A stretch of 64,000 nucleotides of DNA from Viridibacillus arenosi (GCF_001955655.1 NZ_MSPW01000004.1:362476-426475), one strand, 5' to 3'; positions 52,359 through 62,173 are shown, numbered from the stretch's first letter. Made by a program: numbers and translations. Notes: generated from the letters alone by a model not told the origin.

Positions 52359-53087
52359 ATGATTTCTATCAAAAATGTTAATAAAAGTTTCGGTAATCAT
52401 CATGTATTAACTGACATAGACCTAGAAGTACCAAAATCAAATGTTGTCGCACTAATCGGACCGAGTGGAGCAGGTAAATCAACTCTAATCCGTACCATAA
52501 ATGCACTAGAAGAAATCGACAAGGGTGAAATAGTCGTGGACGGTATTTCTATTCATGACAAAAAAACGGATATTAACAAAGCTCGCACGAACATCGGCTT
52601 CGTATTCCAAAGCTTTAACCTATATCCGTTCTTATCAGCACTTGAAAATGTCACAATCGCCCCAATTAAAGTAAAAGGTCTATCGAAAGCTGAGGCAGAA
52701 AAACGAGGCAAAGAACTACTGACATCTCTAGGTTTAGGTGACAAATTCGATGCATATCCAGGGCGCCTATCGGGTGGTCAACAACAACGTGTAGCGATCG
52801 CACGCGCGCTTGCAATGGATCCTCAAGTCATGCTTTTTGACGAACCAACATCAGCCCTAGACCCAGAAATGGTTAAAGAAGTACTCGACGCCATCCGTAA
52901 GCTTGCGAACGACGGCATGACAATGGTAGTCGTTACCCATGAAATGGGCTTCGCTAAAGAAATCTGCGACCAAATTGTCTTCATGGCCGATGGTAAAATC
53001 GTCGAAGTCGCACCACCAGAAAAATTCTTCACAAATCCAGACTCAAAACGTGCACAAGACTTCCTATCTGTTGTCTTAAATCACTAA
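52359..53087 (+). CDS. Amino-acid ABC transporter ATP-binding protein
   Basis: 242 aa. Walker [11 protein letters not shown]-loop [16 protein letters not shown], signature [15 protein letters not shown], Walker B with DEPTSALDP, and switch His in [12 protein letters not shown]. Closest in type to GlnQ/ArtM. ATG 52359 ([12 protein letters not shown]) is preferred over ATG 52350 given AAGGGG at 52343-52348. Ends the operon at a strong terminator. Confidence 0.95.
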   Translation: MISIKNVNKSFGNHHVLTDIDLEVPKSNVVALIGPSGAGKSTLIRTINALEEIDKGEIVVDGISIHDKKTDINKARTNIGFVFQSFNLYPFLSALENVTIAPIKVKGLSKAEAEKRGKELLTSLGLGDKFDAYPGRLSGGQQQRVAIARALAMDPQVMLFDEPTSALDPEMVKEVLDAIRKLANDGMTMVVVTHEMGFAKEICDQIVFMADGKIVEVAPPEKFFTNPDSKRAQDFLSVVLNH

Positions 53088-53092
53088 AAAAG

Positions 53093-53121
53093 AGCCAGCC
53101 GCATAAGCAGCTGGCTTTTTT
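53093..53121 (+). terminator. Terminator of the ABC transporter operon
   Basis: AGCCAGC (53093-53099) / GCTGGCT (53110-53116) plus flanking A/T pairs, then T6. Confidence 0.85.
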
Positions 53122-53200
53122 GTGCTCATTATATAATTGTAATAAATTACAAAAAAAGATATAATAGTATGTAAAATTATGATGGAAAGGAGTAATAATA

Positions 53201-54181
53201 ATTTTCGAACCAAGACCAAAACCAATAATATTGTCAGCATATCCAAGACTACTAATGAGGCTCTCCCCAACATTCTCAAAAAACATTGAATTGCAAAAAG
53301 AATTGATCAACATTCAAGCAGGATACAATGGAGAATGTAGAGTCGATCAATTAATTCAAGAAACGCATTTTACTCTCCCATTTCAAACTCTCCCAAATGT
53401 TGAAATTCAAGCATCCCCAAACAGACTCATTCAAATCGATTCATTAATAATCACACCAAGCTATATTTGCATTCTTGAAGTAAAACATCTAAGAGGAACA
53501 TTAAAATTCTTAGAAAACCCCTACCAACTAATCCAATCAATTGATGGCACCAACACAACATACGTATGTCCTCAACAACAAATTTTACGAACAGTCGACA
53601 GTTTAGAATACTGGTTGCAACACGAAGTCGGCATGCAATTACCAATTTTCAAAGCAATCGTATTGCCAAACAAACGCACACACATCGAGATCCCACCAAC
53701 ACAAATTAAATTACTAGGATCAAAAGAAGTACCACTATATCTACAAGAATTAAATAAATACCCAGCCATTATCACAACAAATCAATTTCAACATATTATT
53801 AATAAAATAAAAAATAGCAACATACCATACAACGTCTTTCCATTAACAAAAAAACACAGTATTCCTTTAGAACAACTTAAAACTGGCATCATCTGTTGCT
53901 GTGGGGGACAAGGCAGACGTTACTCCCAACGTACATGGACATGCCAAACCTGTGGGAAAAATATCGACAACGCAATCAAACTAGCAATGCTAGACTGGTT
54001 CTGGCTCTTCAAATCAACCATAACCCATAAAGAATGTAGTCAATACCTACAAATTAACAACAAAAACCGAATAACAAAACTACTAAAACAAATGACCCTA
54101 ACCCCCACCGGCCATACTAGATCACGAACATACCACTATGATTATAGAAAGCCATTGTTTAAAGAGAATCTGTCTAAGTAA
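53201..54181 (+). CDS. NERD-domain protein with C-terminal zinc ribbon
   Basis: A nuclease-related-domain protein. From the proposed start, 326 aa (MFEPRPKPIILSAYPRLLMR). The NERD core is visible as AGYNGECRVDQLI, IQIDSLIITPSYICILEVKHLRG (part) and the following Q-rich segment. Near the C-terminus CCCGGQG and CQTCGKN form a zinc ribbon. Start: AAAGGAG ends at 53192 and the only codon at correct spacing (8) is ATT 53201, in frame and joining smoothly to the rest. The first conventional start, TTG 53231, is 38 bases from the RBS. Codons end in C more often than in the housekeeping part, by eye. Confidence 0.8.
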   Translation: MFEPRPKPIILSAYPRLLMRLSPTFSKNIELQKELINIQAGYNGECRVDQLIQETHFTLPFQTLPNVEIQASPNRLIQIDSLIITPSYICILEVKHLRGTLKFLENPYQLIQSIDGTNTTYVCPQQQILRTVDSLEYWLQHEVGMQLPIFKAIVLPNKRTHIEIPPTQIKLLGSKEVPLYLQELNKYPAIITTNQFQHIINKIKNSNIPYNVFPLTKKHSIPLEQLKTGIICCCGGQGRRYSQRTWTCQTCGKNIDNAIKLAMLDWFWLFKSTITHKECSQYLQINNKNRITKLLKQMTLTPTGHTRSRTYHYDYRKPLFKENLSK

Positions 54182-54216
54182 CAATCAAGAATAGTTTTTA
54201 AATAAAGATAGATTTT

Positions 54217-54910
54217 GAGTAGAGCCAAAGCCGGAATGAGAAGCGCTAAACCCTGAGCGAGAAGAGCCGAAGCCCAAGCGAGCATCGCCAAAGCCAGCGA
54301 GTAGAGCCAAAGTCAGAATGAGAAGCGCTAAACGCTGAGCGAGTAGAGCCAAAGCCGAAGTGAGAAGCGCTAAAGCCAGCGAGTAGAGCCAAAGCCAGAG
54401 TGAGAAGCGCTAAATGCTGAGCGAGTAGAGCCAAAGCCGAAGTGAGTAGCGCCAAAGCTGAAGCGAGAAGCGCTAAAGCCAGAGTGAGAAGCGCTAAATG
54501 CTGAGCGAGTAGAGCCAAAGCTGAAGTGAGAAGCGCTAAAGCCAGTGAGTAGAGCCAAAGCCGGAGTGAGAAGCGCTAAATGCTGAGCGAGTAGAGCCAA
54601 AGCTGAAGTGAGTAGAGCCAAAGCCAGAATGAGAAGCGCCAAATGCTGAGCGAGTAGAGCCAAAGCCGAAGTGAGAAGCGCTAAAGCCAGCGAGTAGAGC
54701 CAAAGCCGGAGCGAGCAGCGCCAAAGCCTGGCCGAGTAGAGCCAAAGCTGAAGTGAGTAGCGCTAAAGCCAGCGAGTAGAGCCAAAGCCAGAGTGAGAAG
54801 CGCTAAACCCTGAGCGAGTAGAGCCAAAGCCAGAGCGAGCAACGCTAAATCCAGAAAAAAGAGCTAAAGCCGAAGGGAGCATCGCCAAGCCCCACCCGAG
54901 CAACCTCACC
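54217..54910 (+). repeat. GC-rich 19-21 bp repeat array 2 (about 34 units)
   Basis: Tandem units beginning GAGNAGNGCYAAA, mostly 21 bp with several 19 bp, no spacers. Units tend to alternate: GAGTAGAGCCAAAGCC-type and GAGAAGCGCTAAATGC-type, giving a roughly 42-bp higher-order repeat. Strongly GC-rich against the AT-rich flanks. On the minus strand every frame stays open, producing Leu/Ala-rich apparent ORFs that I do not accept as genes. The last few units, near 54850-54910, are degraded. Confidence 0.9.
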
Positions 54911-55024
54911 ATAAAATCAAAAAATCTCCAAAATATGAAATAAAATATTTAAGTTTTCAGAATATGAGGGTATAATAAATAGCAAGAAACAAAAATGCTA
55001 ATCAAATGAAAGAAGGAACACCAA

Positions 55025-56179
55025 ATGTCTTTATCCCTTAACCCGAAAGCTCTAAAGGGTGGTTTACCTGGTATACGCCAATTCGCAAATCAACTGATCA
55101 ACTACCCTGATGCCATCAACTTAACGATTGGCCAACCAGACTTCCCAACTCCTGAACCAATCAAACAAGCAGGTATCCGTTCAATCGAACAAAACCTTAC
55201 AACATACTCTCATAACGCTGGTCTCATCGAACTTCGAGAAGCGGCTGTAGCGTTCTTTAAAGAAAAATATGATTGCCATTATAATGCTGTAGACGAAATT
55301 ATCGTCACAAACGGAGCAAGTCAGGCTATTGATTCTGTATTCCGTACAATCTTCGAAGAAGGGGATGAAATCATCCTCCCAGCACCAATTTACTCAGGAT
55401 ACGAACCAATTATCCAATTTTGCGGTGCAAAAGTAGTTTACTTAGATACGACAGATACAAACTTCCAACCTTCAGCGGAACGTCTAGAACAACTAATCAC
55501 ACCTAAAACGAAAGCCGTACTATTTAACTTCCCATCTAATCCAACAGGAGCTACAATCTCCCATGAACAAATGGACGCGTTAGCAAAAGTACTAACAAAA
55601 CAAGATGTCTATATCATTTCAGACGAAATCTATAGTGAAAACACATTCGAAGGTGAACATCGCTCATTCGGTGCGTATCCTGAGCTAAAAGATAAATTGT
55701 TCTTAATTCACGGTTTATCAAAATCACACTCAATGACAGGCTGGCGTATAGGGTTTCTTATGTCATCTGCTAAGCTTTTGGCAGAAGTCGTGAAAATTCA
55801 CGCGTACAATGCAATATGTGCTGCACTTCCTAGCCAATATGCTGCTATCGAAGCACTTACAAACTGTAAAGACATTCCATCTGAGATGAACAAACAATAT
55901 ATTGTCCGTCGTGATTATGTTTTCGATCGCCTTGTTGCAATGGGTATTGAAGTTCAAAGACCAAATGGTGCATTTTACATTTTCCCATCTATCAAAAAGT
56001 TTGGATTATCATCTCAAGAATTTGCAATCCGTCTTATGAAAGAGGGAGGCGTTGGTGCTATCCCAGGATCTGTTTTCACTCCATATGGTGAAGGCTATAT
56101 TCGCATTACTTACGCGTATGCACCAGCAACATTAAAAGAAGGCCTTGATCGTCTTGAAGCCTTTATTCAAACACTATAA
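55025..56179 (+). CDS. patA: Class I/II aminotransferase, PatA-like
   Basis: 384-aa fold-type I PLP enzyme. NLTIGQPDFPTP, FNFPSNPTGA, the cofactor Asp/Tyr in ISDEIYSE, and the PLP lysine in LSKSHSMTGWRIGF, with Arg in YIRITYAY. Best match by memory is PatA, the N-acetyl-LL-diaminopimelate aminotransferase of lysine/peptidoglycan precursor synthesis; a broader aromatic aminotransferase remains possible. GAAAGAAGGA precedes ATG 55025. Stands alone between array 2 and the teichoic acid genes, with its own terminator. Confidence 0.88.
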   Translation: MSLSLNPKALKGGLPGIRQFANQLINYPDAINLTIGQPDFPTPEPIKQAGIRSIEQNLTTYSHNAGLIELREAAVAFFKEKYDCHYNAVDEIIVTNGASQAIDSVFRTIFEEGDEIILPAPIYSGYEPIIQFCGAKVVYLDTTDTNFQPSAERLEQLITPKTKAVLFNFPSNPTGATISHEQMDALAKVLTKQDVYIISDEIYSENTFEGEHRSFGAYPELKDKLFLIHGLSKSHSMTGWRIGFLMSSAKLLAEVVKIHAYNAICAALPSQYAAIEALTNCKDIPSEMNKQYIVRRDYVFDRLVAMGIEVQRPNGAFYIFPSIKKFGLSSQEFAIRLMKEGGVGAIPGSVFTPYGEGYIRITYAYAPATLKEGLDRLEAFIQTL

Positions 56180-56197
56180 ATTAAAAAATATACCCAA

Positions 56198-56230
56198 AAT
56201 GCCAAGTGAAACTATCTCACTTGGCATTTA
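56198..56230 (+). terminator. Terminator after patA
   Basis: AAATGCCAAGTGA (56198-56210) / TCACTTGGCATTT (56218-56230), perfect 13 bp. Only a short T tract. Confidence 0.75.
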
Positions 56231-56339
56231 TCATGAGTCATGCAAAATATACGGCTAACTTGAAAATAATTGAATTCAGAGTTGAAAACAGAGTATAGTA
56301 GACCTTAACAAACACACCCAAAAAGAAAGTAGTGAAATA

Positions 56340-57869
56340 ATGAAAAAAATATTCATGGTCGTTTGGGACATTGACGTAGATAAATATGGCGTTAATAGTG
56401 TCATGTATAAGAGGGCAGGCTTATTAAATAACGCTAATTATTGCACTGAACTAATCACACTAGACTATAAAGATAATTATTCTGAAATAGAATTAAAGTT
56501 AAAAAAAGAAGGTAGACTTTCCGAAAACGTCAAAATCACGAACATTTATGACTACTATAAAAAAAGCTACACAAAAAGTGAACCAACAGCTGAAAGTATT
56601 GAAAGCTACCGATTAGCCAGCGAAAAATTTGAACCCGAATATCAAGTAGAAGAAAGCGGAGAACAAACGCACTACTTCCAAAATGGTACATATGTAAAAT
56701 GCAAAGCTTGGGACAAGCATCAAAAATTGAGATATATCGACTATTACACACCCGAACAAATTCTCATTAAACGTGAAGAATTCCATAACGATGGTTATAT
56801 TAATCGTACGCTTTATTATCATTTGTCTAACAATGAGCTAAACCAAGAGCTACACTATACACCAGACGGCTTTTGTTATCTTTCGAAATGGTACAACCAT
56901 AAAACGGGGAAGCAACAGAAAATTTATCTATTTCATCCCGAGTCAAAAAAAGTCTTAAGTTTTGCTAATAACAAAGAATTTCATGTCAATTGGTTTAACG
57001 AATTATGCAAAAACGAGCCGGAAAAGCCAATTATCATCTGCGACGGAGCAGGTACAGCAAGTAAAGTTCGGAGTATGGAATCCGGCTTGGCACACCGTAT
57101 CTATACTATTCATACAAATCATTTTGAAGCACCTTACACTTACGGTAGTGAGCTCAAAGAACATCACAGAGGCATGCTAGAAAATTTAGAGAATGGCGAC
57201 CCTATTATTGTCCTAACAGAAAAGCAAAAAGAGGATATCATCAAGCAATTTGGTGATCACGACAACATTTATGTCATTCCAAATACAATCGAAGTGAATA
57301 ATGTGGATATGACTAAAAAAGATCCACTTCTTGTTACAGTTGTAGCAAGATTAGATGAAGGTAAAGCAATTGGTGAAGCTGTTCGTGCATTTGCTAAAGT
57401 TATTCAAGACGTTCCTGATGCTAAACTTCACATTTACGGTGCAGGGCCTAGAAAACGTGCGCTAACATCGCTTATTCGGAAATTAAAATTGAGAAAAAAT
57501 GTCGAATTAAAAGGCTACACAAACAAAGTAGACGAAGTATTAGCAAAAGCTACCGTAACAGTCCTAACATCAAAATACGAAGGCTTTAGCTTAATAGCGT
57601 TAGAATCATTTGCTAATAAAACACCGGTCATTTTATACGACAACAACTACTATATAGACGAATTTGAACCAGCAGGACAGAATGGTTATGCTGTTCCAAA
57701 TAAGGATCGTGAGCAATTAGCAGAAAAGATCATCTACATGCTAGAAAATGAAGACGAGGCAAAAAGAATGGGAGAAAATGCATACCGTACCGCACAAAAG
57801 AAATACTCTCCTGAACTTCAATACGAATTATGGAACAGTCTTTTGAATAAAGTCACATCACAAGATTAA
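56340..57869 (+). CDS. GT4-family glycosyltransferase, TagE/TarM-like
   Basis: 509 aa. The N-terminal half (to about 300) is the variable acceptor region typical of poly(glycerol-phosphate) glucosyltransferases and accessory Gtf1 proteins. The C-terminal GT-B domain has VARLDEGKAIGEAVRAF, LHIYGAGPRKRALTSLI, LTSKYEGFSLIALESFANK (the EX7E motif) and a final helix. It probably adds sugar to glycerol-phosphate polymers, given tagD/tagB/tagF next door, but the acceptor is inferred. AAAGAAAG lies upstream of ATG 56340; a strong terminator follows. Confidence 0.82.
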   Translation: MKKIFMVVWDIDVDKYGVNSVMYKRAGLLNNANYCTELITLDYKDNYSEIELKLKKEGRLSENVKITNIYDYYKKSYTKSEPTAESIESYRLASEKFEPEYQVEESGEQTHYFQNGTYVKCKAWDKHQKLRYIDYYTPEQILIKREEFHNDGYINRTLYYHLSNNELNQELHYTPDGFCYLSKWYNHKTGKQQKIYLFHPESKKVLSFANNKEFHVNWFNELCKNEPEKPIIICDGAGTASKVRSMESGLAHRIYTIHTNHFEAPYTYGSELKEHHRGMLENLENGDPIIVLTEKQKEDIIKQFGDHDNIYVIPNTIEVNNVDMTKKDPLLVTVVARLDEGKAIGEAVRAFAKVIQDVPDAKLHIYGAGPRKRALTSLIRKLKLRKNVELKGYTNKVDEVLAKATVTVLTSKYEGFSLIALESFANKTPVILYDNNYYIDEFEPAGQNGYAVPNKDREQLAEKIIYMLENEDEAKRMGENAYRTAQKKYSPELQYELWNSLLNKVTSQD

Positions 57870-57896
57870 AAGGTCGCTTAGGCGACCTTTTTTTTG
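57869..57896 (+). terminator. Terminator after the glycosyltransferase gene
   Basis: AAAGGTCGC-TTAG-GCGACCTTT followed by a long T run; it begins at the stop codon. Confidence 0.85.
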
Positions 57897-57920
57897 TTTG
57901 TCATTTCTAAACAAAATAAA

Positions 57921-57953
57921 AAACCACCTCTCCAATATAGGAGCAGGTGGTTA
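57921..57953 (-). terminator. Terminator of tagD (minus strand)
   Basis: AACCACCT (57922-57929) / AGGTGGTT (57945-57952) with inner CTCC/GGAG; on the minus strand a T-rich run follows. Confidence 0.75.
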
Positions 57954-57968
57954 GTTAAAGCGAAACGC

Positions 57969-58367
57969 TTATTTAGATACTTGGGTATTTAAATCTTTTT
58001 TAATCTTTGTTGTAGAAATACCTTCAGTACGAGGTAAGTAAATTACTTCGCAATGATCATTTAGGAAATCGAATTTACCTTCCCAGTCGTGGCCCATAAC
58101 AAATGTGTCGATATTATGTTCTTTCACGTCTAGAACTTTTTGTTCCCAATTATCTTCCGGTATTACTTCGTCTACATACTTGATTGCTTCAAGAATTGTC
58201 TTACGGTCTTCAAAACTATAGTAAGCTTTTTTCCCTTTTAAAGCATTAAATTCATCAGAGGAAATAGCAACAACAAGGTAATCGCCTAAAGCTTTTGCAC
58301 GTCGAAGAATATTAACATGTCCCACATGAAGTAAATCAAATGTACCATACGTAATTACTTTTTTCAT
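57969..58367 (-). CDS. tagD: Glycerol-3-phosphate cytidylyltransferase
   Basis: Makes CDP-glycerol, the activated precursor for poly(glycerol-phosphate) wall teichoic acid. 132 aa. Nucleotidyltransferase motifs: HVGH at residues 14-17 (LLHVGHVNIL) and the C-terminal EGISTTKIKK. GGAGG precedes ATG 58367 on the minus strand. It has its own promoter and terminator and lies downstream of tagB on the same strand. Confidence 0.96.
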   Translation of the reverse strand: MKKVITYGTFDLLHVGHVNILRRAKALGDYLVVAISSDEFNALKGKKAYYSFEDRKTILEAIKYVDEVIPEDNWEQKVLDVKEHNIDTFVMGHDWEGKFDFLNDHCEVIYLPRTEGISTTKIKKDLNTQVSK

Positions 58368-58397
58368 AGTGTGCCTCCATACATAATACTAAATGGT

Positions 58398-58426
58398 ATT
58401 ATATTATATTTAACTAGAAATGCCAA
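58398..58426 (-). promoter_or_regulatory. Sigma-A promoter of tagD
   Basis: On the minus strand: TTGGCA (58421-58426), 17 bases, TATAAT (58398-58403). The -10 is 30 bases before ATG. Confidence 0.7.
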
Positions 58427-58524
58427 ATTCATTTCTGTAGATAATCTCTATAAAAGGTCTTAATAGAATAAGGAACGCCGAGAACTCATGCAAGGTTCCC
58501 AAGATCAAGCTCTGAACCATTTAT

Positions 58525-59682
58525 CTAATCCATCAAATACGCTGCCAATCTTTCACTAGCATGCCCATCAGAATAGGTATTCCAATCTTTAGAAAAAGTC
58601 TCCATTTGCTCCTGATTAAATTCATGATGCAACAGAACATAAACTAGTTCTTCATCATTTGAAACAACCGGACCGGGAACTAACTGTTCATAACCCTTCC
58701 AAAAACCTCGCTCCATCTCATATGCTTCTAAATCATAAGGATAAAAAATCTGCGGTTTTCCAAGTAGTGCAAATTCAAATGGAATCGAAGAATAATCACT
58801 GATTAAATAATCCGTTACAAACAGTAATTTGGAAACAGGTACATCATTTGCAACGGAAACAATTGCAGGATGAGCAATCAACTCAGCATTATGAGCCACA
58901 GCAGGGTGTAACTTGATCACCATTGCAAAATCTTCTCCAAGTGAATCCATGATTTCTACAAAATTCAAAGGAATCTTCTGTTCTAACAGTTGCTGATCGC
59001 GGAAAGTTGGTGCATATAAAATTACCTTTTTCCCAGCTAATTGAGGATACAACTCGAGAATTTCACTACGAGCATTAACTTCTTCTTTTTGTCGAAAGTA
59101 AAAGTCAGTACGTGGAATCCCAAAACGCAAAAATTGATCTTTGCGCATGCCAAATGCTGACATGAAAATCGGTACCATCTCATCAGAGCCAATGATTACT
59201 TTCGTCATCCGTCCATAAACCTTCTCAAATCGCTTAACAGCAGAAGGAGAACGGAACATGATACTTGGATCTTGCAATGCAAACTTCTTAATCGCGCCAG
59301 CTGCATGCCATAACTGTATACACTCGACACCCTCGCGAAACGACGTTGCACTTAAAATGGCAAAATAATTGTCGATCAATACCTTACTACCCGTTGCCAA
59401 ATGATATAAACCTTTCAAATAGCCACCAATATTGGATGCGCGAAAATCCACTATATGTTTAGCATTTAAGCCTAAATCAGAAAAATCATCTTTGCATTTG
59501 CTAGTCTTCAGAACATAAATCTCTTCAAACCCGCGTGATTGCAACTCTCGTATAACAAACTTCGCATTATCCCCAAAGTCACATAAAAAAACGATTTTAT
59601 TCTTTTGTGGCAAAAACTTAAAAAGCCCAAATACCAACCTATTTACCGACAAATAAATATATATTATAAATTCCTTTAACAT
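58525..59682 (-). CDS. tagB: CDP-glycerol:glycerophosphate glycerophosphotransferase, TagB-like primase
   Basis: 385 aa, the length of TagB, which adds the first glycerol phosphate to the teichoic acid linkage disaccharide at the membrane face. Features: an N-terminal hydrophobic/amphipathic segment (about 4-24), QLWHAAGAIKKFA (catalytic His region), ILYAPTFRD, and the C-terminal CDP-glycerol site ISDYSSIPFEF. No glycosyltransferase extension, unlike the TagF proteins at 60-63 kb. AGGTGA precedes ATG 59682. Divergent from the downstream TagF-type gene. Confidence 0.88.
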   Translation of the reverse strand: MLKEFIIYIYLSVNRLVFGLFKFLPQKNKIVFLCDFGDNAKFVIRELQSRGFEEIYVLKTSKCKDDFSDLGLNAKHIVDFRASNIGGYLKGLYHLATGSKVLIDNYFAILSATSFREGVECIQLWHAAGAIKKFALQDPSIMFRSPSAVKRFEKVYGRMTKVIIGSDEMVPIFMSAFGMRKDQFLRFGIPRTDFYFRQKEEVNARSEILELYPQLAGKKVILYAPTFRDQQLLEQKIPLNFVEIMDSLGEDFAMVIKLHPAVAHNAELIAHPAIVSVANDVPVSKLLFVTDYLISDYSSIPFEFALLGKPQIFYPYDLEAYEMERGFWKGYEQLVPGPVVSNDEELVYVLLHHEFNQEQMETFSKDWNTYSDGHASERLAAYLMD

Positions 59683-60033
59683 TCATTCACCTATTTTTCT
59701 ACATTTCGTTGGATAATCGCTAAAAAAATCGAAATATTCGAAAAAAATTCAATTTTATGTTTAATTACCACATTGTGAGAGGTATTGTAATTTAGGAATT
59801 ACATACAATAACTGCTATTAGTATAACTGAAATAATAGTTATATAACAAAGAAAATTTTAAGAATAATTATACTGATTAATATTGTCTTGTGGTATTATC
59901 GATGAGGCATATAAATCAAAAAAATAATAAAATAAGATGGAATATTTACAAAAATCATCATTAAGAGGAATATAGAATACATAACAATTAATGATTTTAT
60001 GATAATGCATGAACTTAATAAAGAGGTGTAAGA
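59683..60033. other. Divergent promoter region between tagB and the GT2-TagF gene
   Basis: 351 AT-rich bases with no supported gene. TGTAATT (59786-59792) / AATTACA (59797-59803) is a 7-bp inverted repeat with a 4-base loop in the middle, a possible operator for the two divergent teichoic acid genes. AAAGAGGTG precedes the plus-strand start. Confidence 0.4.
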
Positions 60034-62166
60034 ATGGATAAATTAGTAACAATTATCGTAACTGTATATAATACAGCTGAATTTTTAGAAGAATGTTTAA
60101 CATCTATAACGAACCAAGTATACAAAAATATAGAAATAATTATAGTAAACGACGGCTCGACAGATAATTCATCAGAGATTATTGAGCAGTATACAACTGC
60201 AGATTCTCGTTGCCATAGTATCAATTTAACTGAAAATAAAGGTGTAGGTTTTGCAAGAAATCTTGGAATCGAACAAGCTTCTGGGGATTTTGTATATTTT
60301 GTAGATAGTGACGATTTTATCAATGAACATGCGCTTGATAAATTAGTACAAGGTCTTGGTAACAAAACTTATATTATGGGCCGCACTAAGAAACTAACGA
60401 ATAAAGAAGATAGCAATATCGATATTGATGAACATGAAGTGACAATAAGAAAACGTAACAAGGTATTTAAAGTGCTACAAAATTTAAGTGTGCTCAATAG
60501 TTTGTTTTCTATGGAAATCATTCGTAAATACAATCTTCGTTTCTCAGAAGAAACAGATTGTTACACCGAAATAGCATTCTTACTGCCTTTATATAAAAAT
60601 CGTTCAGTAATTTATCAAGTAAAAGAAAGCGTATATTTCCGTCGCCTTCGAAATGATCCGATTACTAACCCATCGCTAATGCAGCAAGATAGAGAGAAGA
60701 TATTAAAGGATTTCTTAACAGTTTATAATCAGCTTAAAGCAGAGCTAAAGGGAAATAACAAAGAACAAAAACTCCTAGATAAATTACTTATTCATTTTTA
60801 TCGCTCAAAATTTATCCTAATAATGAGAGATGCAACTCAAATCGATCGAAACTTTGAACAACTAGCAACTGCAATGGAAAAAGTTTCTCCAGCGCAATAT
60901 AAAAATCAAAACTTATTAGTTCGTGGTGAACTGAAAGCACTACGTAATCACAAATTGAAAAGTTACAAAAGAGCAGTTAGCATTCACCATTTTGGAAGAG
61001 AATCAAAACAAAATTTTACAAGCAAAACAAAACTGACTCGACAAATTTATAAAGATATACTCCAAAAACGACCTCTTAATGAGAAAAAAATAGTTTTCGA
61101 AAGTTTCCTTGGAAAAAACTACGCGGATAGTCCGAAGTATATTTATGAATATATGGTTAAACACTACCCAGAGTACGAATTTGTCTGGTCGTTTAATGAA
61201 ACAAACCATGATATTCCAGGAAATGCGAAGCAAGTGAAGCGTCTAAGCCTTGCGTATTACTATCACATGGCAACGGCAAAGTATTGGGTAAGTAACATGC
61301 GTCAACCACTTCACCTTCAAAAACGTGAAGGGAATGTATTTTTACAAACTTGGCATGGTACACCGCTGAAAAAACTAGTATTCGATATGGATGAAGTCTA
61401 TTCAGCCAATCCTAAATACAAACAACAATTTTATGAGCAATCACGATTATGGGATTATTTAATTGCAGCAAATTCGTACTCATCGGATATTTTCAAAAGC
61501 GCATTTAAATTTGATAAAGTCATGCTGGAAGATGGCTACCCACGTAATGATACGTTGTACATTAACAACAATTCAGATTACATTACGAAGATGAAAACTA
61601 AATTAAACATCCCGTTAGATAAAAAAGTCATTCTTTACGCTCCTACATGGCGTGATGACGAATTTTATGAACCTGGAAAATACAAGTTTAATCTAAAATT
61701 CGATTTGCAAAAAATGCAAGAAAAATTTGGTGAAGAATATGTCATCTTACTAAGAATGCACTACTTCATAGCAGATGATCTCAATATTAATGGTTACGAA
61801 GGTTTTGTCTATAATATGTCCAAATATGACGACATCGCGGAACTATATCTGATCTCAGACATTCTTATTACAGATTACTCATCTGTATTCTTTGATTACT
61901 CGAACTTACGAAGACCGATTTTGTTCTACACTTATGATCTCGAAAAGTATCGTGATCAACTGAGAGGCTTCTATATCGATATCGAAAACGAAGTACCAGG
62001 GCCACTAGTCAAAACAACTGATGAAATCATTGATGCCGTACTTAATATTGATAAAGTAACAATTGAATATAAAGAAAAATACGACGTTTTCTATGATAAA
62101 ATTTGTAGCTGGGAATCCGGAAAAGCAACAGAGAAAATCGTAAAAAAAGTATTCAAGAACCATTAA
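60034..62166 (+). CDS. tagF: GT2 glycosyltransferase fused to TagF-type polymerase
   Basis: 710 aa, two domains. Residues 1 to about 230 are a GT2 (GT-A) glycosyltransferase: VTVYNTAEFLEECL, VNDGSTDNSS, and DSDD at about residue 91. From about 355 onward comes a CDP-glycerol glycerophosphotransferase domain: VFESFLGKNYADSP, LQTWHGTPLKKL (catalytic His), LYAPTWRDDEFYE, LRMHYF and ITDYSSVFFDY. It likely extends glycerol-phosphate chains; the GT2 part may glycosylate or bind acceptor. The symbol reflects the polymerase domain. ATG 60034 follows AAAGAGGTG. Confidence 0.85.
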   Translation: MDKLVTIIVTVYNTAEFLEECLTSITNQVYKNIEIIIVNDGSTDNSSEIIEQYTTADSRCHSINLTENKGVGFARNLGIEQASGDFVYFVDSDDFINEHALDKLVQGLGNKTYIMGRTKKLTNKEDSNIDIDEHEVTIRKRNKVFKVLQNLSVLNSLFSMEIIRKYNLRFSEETDCYTEIAFLLPLYKNRSVIYQVKESVYFRRLRNDPITNPSLMQQDREKILKDFLTVYNQLKAELKGNNKEQKLLDKLLIHFYRSKFILIMRDATQIDRNFEQLATAMEKVSPAQYKNQNLLVRGELKALRNHKLKSYKRAVSIHHFGRESKQNFTSKTKLTRQIYKDILQKRPLNEKKIVFESFLGKNYADSPKYIYEYMVKHYPEYEFVWSFNETNHDIPGNAKQVKRLSLAYYYHMATAKYWVSNMRQPLHLQKREGNVFLQTWHGTPLKKLVFDMDEVYSANPKYKQQFYEQSRLWDYLIAANSYSSDIFKSAFKFDKVMLEDGYPRNDTLYINNNSDYITKMKTKLNIPLDKKVILYAPTWRDDEFYEPGKYKFNLKFDLQKMQEKFGEEYVILLRMHYFIADDLNINGYEGFVYNMSKYDDIAELYLISDILITDYSSVFFDYSNLRRPILFYTYDLEKYRDQLRGFYIDIENEVPGPLVKTTDEIIDAVLNIDKVTIEYKEKYDVFYDKICSWESGKATEKIVKKVFKNH

Positions 62167-62173
62167 ATTGATG

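Noticed and set aside
54246..54745. Leu/Ala-rich minus-strand frames across array 2
   Set aside because: They arise because array units contain no minus-strand stop in any frame; 19-bp units shift the frame repeatedly, and no RBS or non-repetitive protein part exists.
50278..54910. CRISPR array
   Set aside because: Units are directly adjacent with no unique spacers, the repeats are only 19-21 bp and degenerate, and no cas gene is present.
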